64,000 nucleotides of DNA, from positions 1-64,000 of the forward strand of contig NZ_FOPZ01000018.1 in assembly GCF_900113615.1 (NCBI RefSeq). The letters are read 5' to 3'. The notes under the pieces are model-generated. The model worked only from the letters and a program-made list of their open reading frames with translations, searched no databases and was not told where the DNA came from. A program made the translations under genes and the position numbers. Position 1 is the first letter of the stretch; each line of letters opens with the position of its first letter. This document shows, in pieces, positions 17,531 to 26,046 of this stretch. Origin of the DNA: Halorubrum aquaticum. Its GTDB lineage: Archaea > Halobacteriota > Halobacteria > Halobacteriales > Haloferacaceae.

Positions 17531-18763
17531 ATGAACGGATCCGAGTCGAACGGCCTCGATCACCTGTTCAGCGAGACGGTTCGGGAGACGATGAACGCCT
17601 CCGTGTACGGGGCATGGCGGTCGATCCGGGACGCGGAGGCCGTCCCGCTGAGTTTCGGCTTCCCGTATCCGGAGTCGTTCCCGAACGAGGAGCTGGTCTC
17701 GGCGGCCGAGTCCCTCTTCGAGTACGAGGGGGATCGCGCGCTCCAGTACGGCGGCGGCGAGTACGCCGACGCGCTCCCGGAGGTGATCGTCGAACGGGCC
17801 CGCGACCGTGGGATGGACTGTACGACCTCGCAGATCCATCTGACGAACGGCGCGACGAACGCGATAGACACGGCGTGTCAGACCTTCCTCGACCCCGGCG
17901 ACACGGTGTTCGTCGAGGCGCCCACGTTCATGGGTGCGTTGCGGCTGTTCCGTAACTACGGGGTCGACATCGAGGGATGCGAGATGGACGCCCACGGACT
18001 CGACGTCGAGGCGCTCGCCGACGAGCTCGAGGCCCGCGAGGCGGCGGGGGCGGCACTTCCCAAACTGCTGTACACCATCCCCAACTTCCACAATCCGACG
18101 GGAGTGACGCTTCCCGAGGACCGTCGCGAGCGACTCCTCGAACTGGCGGAGACGTACGACTTCCTGGTCCTCGAGGACGACCCGTACGGACAGCTCCGGT
18201 ACGACGGGGCGGAACCGCCGCCGATCAGGGCGCTCGATGGGAGCGGCCGGACGATCCGTGCCAACACGTTCTCGAAGACGGTCGCTCCGGGCGTCCGCAC
18301 GGGCTGGATCGTCGCGGAGGAGTCGTTCGTCGAACAGTTCGACCGGATCAACGCGGGCGGAGAGCCCAGCTACACCCGCGGACTCATCGCCCGCTACGCC
18401 GAGGACGGTCGGCTCGACCGGGCCATCGAGGAGCTGTGTGTGGGGTATCGTGAGCGGCGGGACCGGATGCTGGAGAGCTTAGCGGAGCGGATGCCGCCGG
18501 GGACGACGTGGAGCGAGCCGGACGGTGGGTTCTTCGTCTGGCTCGAGTTCCCCGAGGGGATCGATGCCGAGGAGATGCTCCCCGACGCCATCGACGAGGG
18601 CGTGACGTACCTCCCGGGATCGTTCTTTTACGCCGACGAGGGGGGCACGCGCAACGCACGGCTCTCGTTCAGCCACGTCTCGCCCGCCGGGATCGACGAG
18701 GGGATCGCTGCGTTGGCGACCACGGTCCGCGCTGAGGCCTCGGCGGTCGAGGCCGACGACTGA
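17531..18763 (+). CDS. PLP-dependent aminotransferase, class I/II fold
   Basis: A 410-residue fold-type I aminotransferase of the 2-aminoadipate/MocR-like group. Typical elements are LTNGATNAIDTACQTFLDPGD, PTFMGALRLF, the PNFHNPTG Asn motif, LEDDPYGQLRY with the Asp that holds the pyridine nitrogen, NTFSKTVAPGVRTGW with PLP Lys249, and LPGSFFYADEGGTRNARLSFS with the carboxylate-binding Arg. There is no N-terminal GntR domain, so it is an enzyme rather than a regulator. It is convergent with a D-2-hydroxyacid dehydrogenase and near a polyamine-type importer. A role in breakdown of an imported amine or amino acid is an inference. An AT-rich promoter with a palindrome at 17447 suggests regulation. 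Confidence 0.88.
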   Translation: MNGSESNGLDHLFSETVRETMNASVYGAWRSIRDAEAVPLSFGFPYPESFPNEELVSAAESLFEYEGDRALQYGGGEYADALPEVIVERARDRGMDCTTSQIHLTNGATNAIDTACQTFLDPGDTVFVEAPTFMGALRLFRNYGVDIEGCEMDAHGLDVEALADELEAREAAGAALPKLLYTIPNFHNPTGVTLPEDRRERLLELAETYDFLVLEDDPYGQLRYDGAEPPPIRALDGSGRTIRANTFSKTVAPGVRTGWIVAEESFVEQFDRINAGGEPSYTRGLIARYAEDGRLDRAIEELCVGYRERRDRMLESLAERMPPGTTWSEPDGGFFVWLEFPEGIDAEEMLPDAIDEGVTYLPGSFFYADEGGTRNARLSFSHVSPAGIDEGIAALATTVRAEASAVEADD

Positions 18764-18793
18764 ACCGTCCGCGGTCTGCACCGAGGCTCGAGA

Positions 18794-19795
18794 TCAGACG
18801 ACCCGATTGCGGAGGTCGTCGAGATCGCCGGCGACGTACTGCCGGTAGTTCTCCTCGAACAGCGACCCGATCCGGTCGCCGTACTTCGGGGTCGTCCCCG
18901 CCATGTGCGGGGTGACGATCGCGTTCGGGAGGTCCCAAAGCGGGGACTCCGGAGGGAGCGGCTCCTCCTCGAAGACGTCGAGGGCGGCCCCGCGGATCCG
19001 GTTTCGCTGGAGGGCGGTCTCGAGTGCGTTCTCCTCGATCACCTCCCCGCGCGCGACGTTCACGAGGACCGAATCCGATCGCATCGACATCAACTCCTCG
19101 GTGCCGATCAGCCCGCGCGTCGCCTCGACGAGGGGGCAGGCGAGAACGAGGTAATCGGAGCGGGCGAGCAGCTCCGGCAGCTCGGAGGGTGGGTAAACCT
19201 CGTCGACGATATCGGGGGCGGTCTCGGGCGTGCGTTTCGTGCCGATCACCTCCATGTCGAACCCGGACGCAAGCTCCGCGACGCGCGTGCCGATCGCACC
19301 GACGCCGACGATCCCGAGGGTCTTCCCGCCGAGCTCGCCCGCGGAGTAATCCCGCCAGATGCCGTCGCGCTCCTGTTGGCGGATCCCCTTGTGGATCCGA
19401 CGCTCGAAGACGAGCAAGTAGCCGAGGACCTGTTCGGCGATCGGGTTCGCCGCGACGCCGGCGGCGTTCGTCACCGCGATCCCTCGATCCGCGAGCTCGT
19501 CGAGATCGTACGAGTCGACCCCGGAATTGAGCGTCTGGACCCAATCTGGTGCCGCCCTCTCGGGGAGCTCCTCGCTAACCGGCCGGACGGTCAAGACGAC
19601 GTCCGCATCGCCGATCGCCGCACCGGATTCCACGGCGGTCGTCGCCGTCTCGATCCGGTCCTCCGACGGGAGCGTCGCATCGAGTTGCGATCGCAGGGAT
19701 CGGACGAAGTCGCCGCCGAAGACGGCCGAGACGCTGTGGTGGAGCAGTACGTCCGTACCGGCGGCGTCAGTGGTCGGGTCGACGCTGCCTTTCAT
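18794..19795 (-). CDS. D-2-hydroxyacid dehydrogenase
   Basis: A 333-residue NAD(P)-dependent dehydrogenase that reduces 2-keto acids to D-hydroxy acids or the reverse. The Rossmann loop is LGIVGVGAIGTRVAEL (about residue 155). The catalytic set is visible: Arg in NVARGEVIEE, Glu in FEEEPLPPESPLW and His in TPHMAGTTPKY. Substrate cannot be deduced. It could act on the keto acid made by the neighbouring aminotransferase, whose gene ends 30 bp away in convergent direction. The start at 19795 (MKGSVDPTTDAAG) gives a normal length. The ABC ATPase gene follows downstream-to-upstream on the same strand after 131 bp. Confidence 0.9.
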   Translation of the reverse strand: MKGSVDPTTDAAGTDVLLHHSVSAVFGGDFVRSLRSQLDATLPSEDRIETATTAVESGAAIGDADVVLTVRPVSEELPERAAPDWVQTLNSGVDSYDLDELADRGIAVTNAAGVAANPIAEQVLGYLLVFERRIHKGIRQQERDGIWRDYSAGELGGKTLGIVGVGAIGTRVAELASGFDMEVIGTKRTPETAPDIVDEVYPPSELPELLARSDYLVLACPLVEATRGLIGTEELMSMRSDSVLVNVARGEVIEENALETALQRNRIRGAALDVFEEEPLPPESPLWDLPNAIVTPHMAGTTPKYGDRIGSLFEENYRQYVAGDLDDLRNRVV

Positions 19796-19926
19796 ACGGG
19801 TTCGATACGTCCGTTCGGATCGGTGGTGTGTGGGTTCACGTTCGGGTCGGGGTGGCGAGTTAGTGAAACGGTGATCCGACGGTAGCCGTCGTCGATCGCG
19901 CGACTGCGAGCGGTCGAACGGGGCGG

Positions 19927-20994
19927 CTACTTCGCATACACGCTCATCGCGTCGGGGTTGAATTCGACGGAGACCTCCTCGGAATCGGGCATGTCCGACC
20001 GTCCCTGAACGGCGACGTCGAGTTCCGGAAGCGAGTCGTCGTGGGGTTCGATCACTAGGTTCGTGCGTTCCCCGTGGAAGAAGCGGTTGACGATCGTGCC
20101 GTCGATCGTGCCGGCACCCGGCTCCGTGAGTCGGACCTCCTCGGGCCGGATGGAGGCGATCACGTCGCCTTTCACGGAGGAATCGCCCAGATCGACCGTC
20201 ACCTCGGTTCCGGCATCCAGTTCGAGCCGTGGCGGGTGCGTCGTGTTCTCGACGACGCCGTCGAGGAGGTTCGTGTCACCGATGAAATCGGCGACGAACG
20301 CGGTCGCAGGCTCGCGGTAGATCTCTTTCGGCGTGCCGATCTGTTCGATCCGCCCGTCGTTCATCACGGCGAGCCGATCGGACATGCTCATCGCCACGTC
20401 CTGGTCGTGTGTCACGTAGAAGAACGTGCTCTCGACGCGGTCGTGGATCTCCTGGAGCTCGACCTGCATCTGTTGGCGCAGTTTGCGGTCGAGACTCGAG
20501 AGGGGCTCGTCCAGAAGCAGGATGTCCGGTTCGTTCACCAGCGCACGGGCGATGGCCACGCGCTGCTGTTGGCCTCCTGAAAGGTCCTGCGGCTTCCGGG
20601 TTTTGTACCCGGAGAGATCCACGATGTCGAGGTACTTCTCGATGAGCTTCTCGCGTTCGCCGGGATTGACGCCGTCCTTTTTCAGCCCATATCCCACGTT
20701 TTCGGCGACGGTCATGTGGGGGAAAAGCGAGAGGCTCTGGAACACCAGGTTCGTGTTCCGCTTGTTCGGCGGCCGGTGGATCACGTCCTCACCCTCGATG
20801 CGGATCGAACCGTCGGTGGGAGTCTCGAAACCGCTGATCATCCGCAGGGTGGTCGTCTTCCCGCAGCCGGACGGACCGAGCAGCGAGAAGAACTCCCCGC
20901 GTTGGAGGTCGATGTCGATCCCATCGACGGCGGTCGTATCGCCGAACTCCTTGCGGACGCCATCGAGTCGTACTGCCGTCATTGATGTCGTCAT
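19927..20994 (-). CDS. potA: ABC transporter ATPase, spermidine/putrescine type
   Basis: A 355-residue ATPase that would energise the importer encoded divergently (21313-24187). The nucleotide domain has Walker A GPSGCGKTT, signature LSGGQQQRVAIARAL, Walker B ILLLDEPLSSLD and the switch His in FYVTHDQDVAM. The C-terminal third carries a TOBE/OB regulatory domain (VIASIRPEEVRLTEPG), as in PotA. The start at 20994 (MTTSMTAVRLDG) places the gene behind an AT-rich divergent promoter region. In many genomes the ATPase is in one operon with the permeases; here it is transcribed the other way. Substrate class is inferred from family resemblance. Confidence 0.9.
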   Translation of the reverse strand: MTTSMTAVRLDGVRKEFGDTTAVDGIDIDLQRGEFFSLLGPSGCGKTTTLRMISGFETPTDGSIRIEGEDVIHRPPNKRNTNLVFQSLSLFPHMTVAENVGYGLKKDGVNPGEREKLIEKYLDIVDLSGYKTRKPQDLSGGQQQRVAIARALVNEPDILLLDEPLSSLDRKLRQQMQVELQEIHDRVESTFFYVTHDQDVAMSMSDRLAVMNDGRIEQIGTPKEIYREPATAFVADFIGDTNLLDGVVENTTHPPRLELDAGTEVTVDLGDSSVKGDVIASIRPEEVRLTEPGAGTIDGTIVNRFFHGERTNLVIEPHDDSLPELDVAVQGRSDMPDSEEVSVEFNPDAMSVYAK

Positions 20995-21312
20995 ACCGCG
21001 ACCGACCGGACGGCGCATATTCAAGCTTTCTTCCGATCAACTCGTATATTTTTGATAATACATACACCTTAAGGGAGATAGTACCTATGAATTGGGCTTA
21101 TCCGGCTATCAAATAGGACGTATGATGGATAATTTTTCAGCGCCCGGATCTCGCGGCGGTAGCGGACGCCTCACACGATCTACGAAAATGGATGATCGAT
21201 CCATTTATTCGCTGTAGAGGAATGGTTCAGAAGTATATTAGGACAATCACCCACTGTTCATGTGTTGTCTAGAGTAGATTTATTACATAGAAGTAGAAGT
21301 CGGTTGACGACG
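20995..21312. promoter_or_regulatory. AT-rich divergent control region of the importer genes
   Basis: This 318-bp gap between the divergent ATPase and binding-protein genes is much richer in A and T than the flanking genes. It holds a minus-strand TATA-like element around 21044-21054 for the ATPase gene, a TTTATTA element near 21278-21284 ahead of the binding-protein gene, and an 8-bp-arm palindrome at 21186-21206. No coding frame is credible. Confidence 0.65.
21186..21206. promoter_or_regulatory. Palindromic candidate operator AAATGGAT-n5-ATCCATTT
   Basis: Perfect 8-bp arms separated by GATCG, in the middle of the divergent region. Its location between both promoters would let one regulator control both directions. 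The binding protein is unknown. Confidence 0.6.
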
Positions 21313-22401
21313 ATGGTAGACAGACGGCAATTCATCAAGGCGGCAGGCGCGACCGGTGTTACGGGTATGGCAGGCCTGTCCGGGTGTATGGGTGGCGGCG
21401 GCGGAACCACGGTGTCGATCCTCACGTGGACGGGATACGACGGAGTCAACGATCAAATCGAGGAGGCGCTTGAGGACGTCACGCTCGACGTCTCGGTGGC
21501 CGACGGCTCCGCGAACATGTTCTCCACCGTGAACGCGGGCGGTGGTGAGGAGTATGACATCGTCATTCCGAACAACGAGTACGTCCCACGGTTCATCGAT
21601 GCCGACCTGGCGGCACCGGTGGACATGGACGTAATGACCAACTTCGACGCGCTGTATCCCACGTTCCAGAGCGCGGCCGAAGGTCAGTTCGCCGACAGCG
21701 GAGACGTCTACGGGGTCCCCGTCCAGTTCGGCTGGTACGCCTACGGGTACGACAGTTCGGTGCTCCCGGAGGACCACGAACACTCCTACGAAGTCCTCTT
21801 CAGCGAGGAGATCGAGGGAGTAGACCTCACGGGAAGCATCACGCTGTACGACGGCTACTACAAGTCGATCATGGCGACGGGGCTCGCGCTCGGCTACACC
21901 GAGGCGTTCGAGGGCGACACGGTGTCGTTCACCGACGAGCAGCTCACGACGATCGAGGAGACGCTGACCGAGTTCAAGCCGAACCTCCTCGGATTCATCC
22001 ACGACGAGGAGACGCTCACGCAGGACTACCAGAACGGGAACATCATCGTGTCGTTCGCGAATCGGAGCACACACGTGGGGATCATGAACGACTACGATCC
22101 CTTGGAGTTCTCCCAGCCGGCCGAGGAGGAGCTCACCTGGTTCGAGGGGGCTATCGTCACGGCCGGCTCCGAGAACAAGGAGGCAGCCTTCCAGGTGTTG
22201 AACGAGTACATCTCCCCTGAGACTGGGGCGGCACTGTCGGAGAACCGGAACATCATGAACACCTCACAGGACGCGATGGACAACATCGAAACGGAGTCGC
22301 TCCAGATCGAACCCGGCGTGCTCGAGGGGATGATCCCGTTCAAGCCCGCGGAACGGGACGAGGCGTGGATCGAGATGTTCGAACGGGTCAAGAACGCGTG
22401 A
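21313..22401 (+). CDS. potD: Polyamine-type ABC substrate-binding lipoprotein
   Basis: A 362-residue extracellular binding protein. The N-terminus is a Tat lipoprotein signal: DRRQFIKAAGATGVTG with the twin Arg, then the lipobox LSGC with the acylated Cys near residue 29, followed by a glycine-rich linker. The mature part follows the PotD/PotF layout (SILTWTGYDGVNDQIEEAL; YDIVIPNNEYVPRFID; VPVQFGWYAYGYD; YDGYYKSIMATGLALGYTE). The ligand could be putrescine, spermidine or another small amine; the sequence does not decide. The start at 21313 is chosen because the signal begins there; the upstream in-frame codon at 21262 would spoil it. The permease gene follows after 7 bp. Confidence 0.92.
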   Translation: MVDRRQFIKAAGATGVTGMAGLSGCMGGGGGTTVSILTWTGYDGVNDQIEEALEDVTLDVSVADGSANMFSTVNAGGGEEYDIVIPNNEYVPRFIDADLAAPVDMDVMTNFDALYPTFQSAAEGQFADSGDVYGVPVQFGWYAYGYDSSVLPEDHEHSYEVLFSEEIEGVDLTGSITLYDGYYKSIMATGLALGYTEAFEGDTVSFTDEQLTTIEETLTEFKPNLLGFIHDEETLTQDYQNGNIIVSFANRSTHVGIMNDYDPLEFSQPAEEELTWFEGAIVTAGSENKEAAFQVLNEYISPETGAALSENRNIMNTSQDAMDNIETESLQIEPGVLEGMIPFKPAERDEAWIEMFERVKNA

Positions 22402-22408
22402 ACACGAG

Positions 22409-23314
22409 ATGAGCACCATCCAGAAGCTCGGCGACGCGTTCGAACGGCGGGGAAAGCGAGCGAAGCTGGCGTTCATGGCGGGACCAGGAGTCGGATGGCT
22501 GCTCGGGCTGATACTGGTCCCGACGGCGTTCCTCGTGATGGTGAGCTTTGCGGAGATCAACAGCTCCTACGACGTGGTGTGGTCCTTCTCGGTGTCGAAC
22601 TACCGGGACCTGTTCGTCGGGGAGAGCGGGCTGTTCCAGACGCCCTTCGTCGACTCGTTCCTCCTCTCTTTGCGCATCGCGGCGGCCACCACGTTCCTGA
22701 CGGTCGTTCTCGCGTACCCGGTCGCGTACCTGCTCACGCGGCTCTCCGGACGGCGGTTCAAGGTCGTGTTGTTCGCGGTCCTGGTCCCGTTCTTTACCAT
22801 CTTCATCGTGCGCATCTACTCGTGGCTCTCTCTCTTCGGCAGCCAGGGGCTGATCAACTCGGCGCTGCTCGCGACCCCTCTATTCTCCGAACCGGTGGGG
22901 ATCTTCGAGTACGGGATCGCGGCCGTGGTCATCTCGCTTACTCACGCCTTCTTCCCGTACATGTTGCTGACGCTGTACTCGAGTCTCGAGGGGATCGACT
23001 ACGGAGTCATCGAGGCGTCGCGGGACCTCGGGGCGACGCGGATCGAGATCGCGAAGGACGTCGTTGTCCCGCTGTCGGCACAGGGGCTCATCACCGGGTG
23101 CGTCTTCGTGTTCGTCCCGGCGCTCGGGACGTTCATCACGCCGCAGTTCCTCGCACGCGGGAAGTTCACCATGATCGCCGAGGTGCTCACGGCCAGAATA
23201 AACGAACTGTACGCCATCAACTACGGCGCGGCGGGGTCGCTGTTCCTCATCATCCCGACTCTGATCGCGTTCGCGATCGTGATGCGCACCACCAGCCTGG
23301 AGGCGATGGGGTAA
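22409..23314 (+). CDS. potB: ABC transporter permease, PotB type
   Basis: A 301-residue inner permease with about six membrane segments. The cytoplasmic EAA loop that docks the ATPase is DYGVIEASRDLGATRIEIAK (about 205-225), close to the EAA-G consensus. The N-terminal helix (VGWLLGLILVPTAFLVMVSF) and the periplasmic-like loop before the fold agree with PotB/PotH proteins. It lies between potD and potC with gaps of 7 and 3 bp, so the three form one operon. Confidence 0.92.
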   Translation: MSTIQKLGDAFERRGKRAKLAFMAGPGVGWLLGLILVPTAFLVMVSFAEINSSYDVVWSFSVSNYRDLFVGESGLFQTPFVDSFLLSLRIAAATTFLTVVLAYPVAYLLTRLSGRRFKVVLFAVLVPFFTIFIVRIYSWLSLFGSQGLINSALLATPLFSEPVGIFEYGIAAVVISLTHAFFPYMLLTLYSSLEGIDYGVIEASRDLGATRIEIAKDVVVPLSAQGLITGCVFVFVPALGTFITPQFLARGKFTMIAEVLTARINELYAINYGAAGSLFLIIPTLIAFAIVMRTTSLEAMG

Positions 23315-23317
23315 ACC

Positions 23318-24187
23318 ATGGCGGACAGTGAAGGACATAGTCGGCTGTCTCGTCTCGTCGGCGAGCCCGGACTCACGGGGACCGTCTCCGTCGATCGGGT
23401 CGTGAGCGCGATCGCCTCCTACGGCATGTGGGCGCTGACGCTCGGGATCATCGTGTTCCTCTGGCTCCCGCTCTCGCAGATAATAGCGCTCTCGTTCATG
23501 GAGAACTCGGCGGTGCTGTTCCCGTTCGAAGGAGTTACCCTCCAGAACTACGTCAGCCTGTTCACCAACGAGGGGCTCCTGCTGGCGGCCAGACAGAGCG
23601 CGTTCGTGGCGACGGTATCCGCCTCGGTCGCGACTCTGATCGGCGTCCCGCTGGGATTCGCCATCGCCCGCCACACCTTCCGCGGCAGAGGGATGCTCAG
23701 GGGACTCGTCATCGTCCCGCTTCTGATGCCGGGGATCATCATGGGGATCTCGCTTCTGATCCTGTTCCGCGTGATCGGGATCTCCCCCGGCTTCTTCGGG
23801 ACCGTGCTCGCCCACTCGGTGTACGGACTGCCGTTCATCGTCCTGCCGGTGACCGCCAGGCTCGCCGTGTTCGACGGCAAGCTCGAGGAGGGCGCACGCG
23901 ACCTCGGTGCGGACGGCCGTAGCGTGCTGAAGGACGTCACCCTCCCGATCATCTCGCCCGCGATCGCCGCGGGCTTCGTGTTCGCTTGGCTCCGCTCGTT
24001 CGAGGACTTCATCCGCGTCTTCTTCGTCGGCGGAACCATGGACGCGCTCACCAAGGAAATGTACGGCATGGTCGTCTACTCGCAGGGAACGGAGGCGATG
24101 GACCCGATGGCGACGATCATCGTGCTGGTCGTCAGCGCCGCGCTGGCCGTCGCGATCAACTTCCGGGACATCCTCGAGTACGTCTAG
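23318..24187 (+). CDS. potC: ABC transporter permease, PotC type
   Basis: A 289-residue second permease with about six membrane segments and EAA loop KLEEGARDLGADGRSVLKDV (around 188-208). The N-terminal leader is longer and more polar than usual (MADSEGHSRLSRL). It starts 3 bp after potB and ends the operon; the next gene is convergent after 112 bp. Together with potD, potB and the divergent potA it makes a complete importer. Confidence 0.92.
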   Translation: MADSEGHSRLSRLVGEPGLTGTVSVDRVVSAIASYGMWALTLGIIVFLWLPLSQIIALSFMENSAVLFPFEGVTLQNYVSLFTNEGLLLAARQSAFVATVSASVATLIGVPLGFAIARHTFRGRGMLRGLVIVPLLMPGIIMGISLLILFRVIGISPGFFGTVLAHSVYGLPFIVLPVTARLAVFDGKLEEGARDLGADGRSVLKDVTLPIISPAIAAGFVFAWLRSFEDFIRVFFVGGTMDALTKEMYGMVVYSQGTEAMDPMATIIVLVVSAALAVAINFRDILEYV

Positions 24188-24299
24188 TCGAGCGCGGGAC
24201 GGCCGTCACCGTCCCTTCGCTTTCCGTCTCTTCGCCTCCCTTCCTTCGATCGCATCCCTCCCGATCGGTCTCCGAGATCGGTTCCCGAGAAAGCGTGTG

Positions 24300-25952
24300 C
24301 TACGCTCCGCCGTCCGATCCCGCCGGATCGTCCGGGTCCACGTCCCGAACGGTTCCGACGCCCTTGCTCGACCCCTCGCGGAAGACGAACCGCTGGCCCG
24401 CCTCGATCAGGTACGGGCGGAACTTGAACCGGACCCGCGTCCGTCCCGTGTCGCCGGGGAGCAGCCGACCCTCCGCCGGCGCGAACGCGGCCGCCTCCGA
24501 GACGGTCTCGACGTGGACGACCGGCTCGTACCCCTCACGGATCCGGGTCGGGTGGTTGAGCACCATCACCTCCGCCTCGAACTCGCGGACCGGCTCCGGG
24601 TCGGCGTCGCGGGGGACGAGTGCCATCCCGCGTTCGATCTCCGCCTCGTCGACGCCCTTCAACGCGATCCCGACGATCCGGCCGGCCTTCGCCTTGTCGA
24701 CCCGGTGGTAGTGCATCTCGATCGAGCGGACCTCGACTTCGCGGAAGGAGCCGTCGCCCATCGGACCTAAGAGGAGCTCGTCGCCCGCCTCGACGGTCCC
24801 GGAGTTGACCGTTCCGGAGGCGACCGCGCCAACGCCGGTCACCTTGTAGCTGCGGTCGACGTACATCCGGAACGTCCCGCGTTCCGGCGTCGCTCGCTTG
24901 GGCAGCGTCTCGAACAGCCGGTCGAGCGTGTCGATCCCCTCCTTGGTCACCGCGCTGGTCCGGACCAGGGGGACGACCCCGTCGCCGACCTCCGCGACCG
25001 CGACGTCGACGCCGTGACGGTCGATCAGAAGCGGCGTCTGGCCGGCGTCGCGAAGGGTGGACTCCACCTCGCGTTCGACCGCGGCGAGCCGCTCGTCGCT
25101 CACGGCGTCCGCCTTCGTGATCGCGACGATCGTGGGGAGTTCGGTCGCGAGCAGGATCCCGAGGTGTTCGCGGGTCGTCGCCGTCGGGCCGTCGTCGGCG
25201 GCGACGACGAGCAGGCCGTAATCCAGCTTCTGGCCCACCAGCCCGCGGATCGTGGTGTGGAGCCACGGCTCGTGGCCTACGGTGTCGACGAACGAGACCA
25301 GCCGGTCCGCCTCCTCGACGATCCGGGCGCGGTCCGACTTGCGGTGGGGGTTGTCCATGCGGACCGGCTCGTCGTCGTCCGCGAAGCCGTACACCGCGTA
25401 CGAGAGGTCCGCCGACAGTCCGCGTTCGACCTCGTGAGGCTGGACGTCGAGGAACCCGCGGGTGCCGCCCTGTCCGTCGTCGGCCCGGCCCGTGACGAGC
25501 GTCCCGACGAGCGTCGACTTCCCGTGGTCGACGTGGCCGGCCGTCCCGACCACGAGGTGGTCGTCGTCCGCCTCGAACATCCCGCCCTCGCGGACGGTCG
25601 CGAGGCCGACGAGTCCCGCGGCGTCGCCGTCCCCGTCGGCCCCCGCGCTCCAGGTCTCCACGTCGGCGATGTGGGCGTCCGCCTCCTCCGCCAGAAGCGA
25701 GAGCACGTCCATCGTCTCCGAGAAGGCGTCAGGGGAGACCCCGGCGAGCCCGCCGTCGTCGGTGACGCCGAGGGCGTACGTCGCCTCGCCGTCCCCGGAG
25801 AGCACCCGGTGGCGGAGCTGGGCCACGAGCGACTCCATCCGGCCGTCCGCCAGGTGTACCTCGCGGGTGAGCCGTTCCTTGAACTCGATCGCCCCGCCGT
25901 CGCGCTCGCCGCGCTCGATGGCCCGCCGCAGGGCGGACCGGTCAGCGCTCAT
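24300..25952 (-). CDS. GTPBP1-like translational GTPase
   Basis: A 550-residue GTPase of the EF1A/GTPBP1 group. The N-terminal 150 residues (MSADRSALRRAIERGERDGG..., FKERL) form a family-specific extension. The G domain has G1 GHVDHGKST, G3 DTVGHEPW, and G4 TKAD. Domains 2 and 3 follow (YKVTGVGAVASGTVNSGTV; KFRPYLIEAGQRFVFREG). In eukaryotes GTPBP1/2 helps rescue stalled ribosomes and supports RNA turnover; for archaeal members the role is not settled, so translation quality control is an inference. The start at MSADRSAL avoids an implausible upstream tail. It is divergent from the following regulator gene. Confidence 0.88.
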   Translation of the reverse strand: MSADRSALRRAIERGERDGGAIEFKERLTREVHLADGRMESLVAQLRHRVLSGDGEATYALGVTDDGGLAGVSPDAFSETMDVLSLLAEEADAHIADVETWSAGADGDGDAAGLVGLATVREGGMFEADDDHLVVGTAGHVDHGKSTLVGTLVTGRADDGQGGTRGFLDVQPHEVERGLSADLSYAVYGFADDDEPVRMDNPHRKSDRARIVEEADRLVSFVDTVGHEPWLHTTIRGLVGQKLDYGLLVVAADDGPTATTREHLGILLATELPTIVAITKADAVSDERLAAVEREVESTLRDAGQTPLLIDRHGVDVAVAEVGDGVVPLVRTSAVTKEGIDTLDRLFETLPKRATPERGTFRMYVDRSYKVTGVGAVASGTVNSGTVEAGDELLLGPMGDGSFREVEVRSIEMHYHRVDKAKAGRIVGIALKGVDEAEIERGMALVPRDADPEPVREFEAEVMVLNHPTRIREGYEPVVHVETVSEAAAFAPAEGRLLPGDTGRTRVRFKFRPYLIEAGQRFVFREGSSKGVGTVRDVDPDDPAGSDGGA

Positions 25953-26046
25953 GTCGTCTCGTAGGCGACAGCCGGGCTTAACCGTTTTCGTGGTATCCGC
26001 CCCTACGGGACGCACCATTTATGCCGTCACCGCGGGGAGACGAGAC

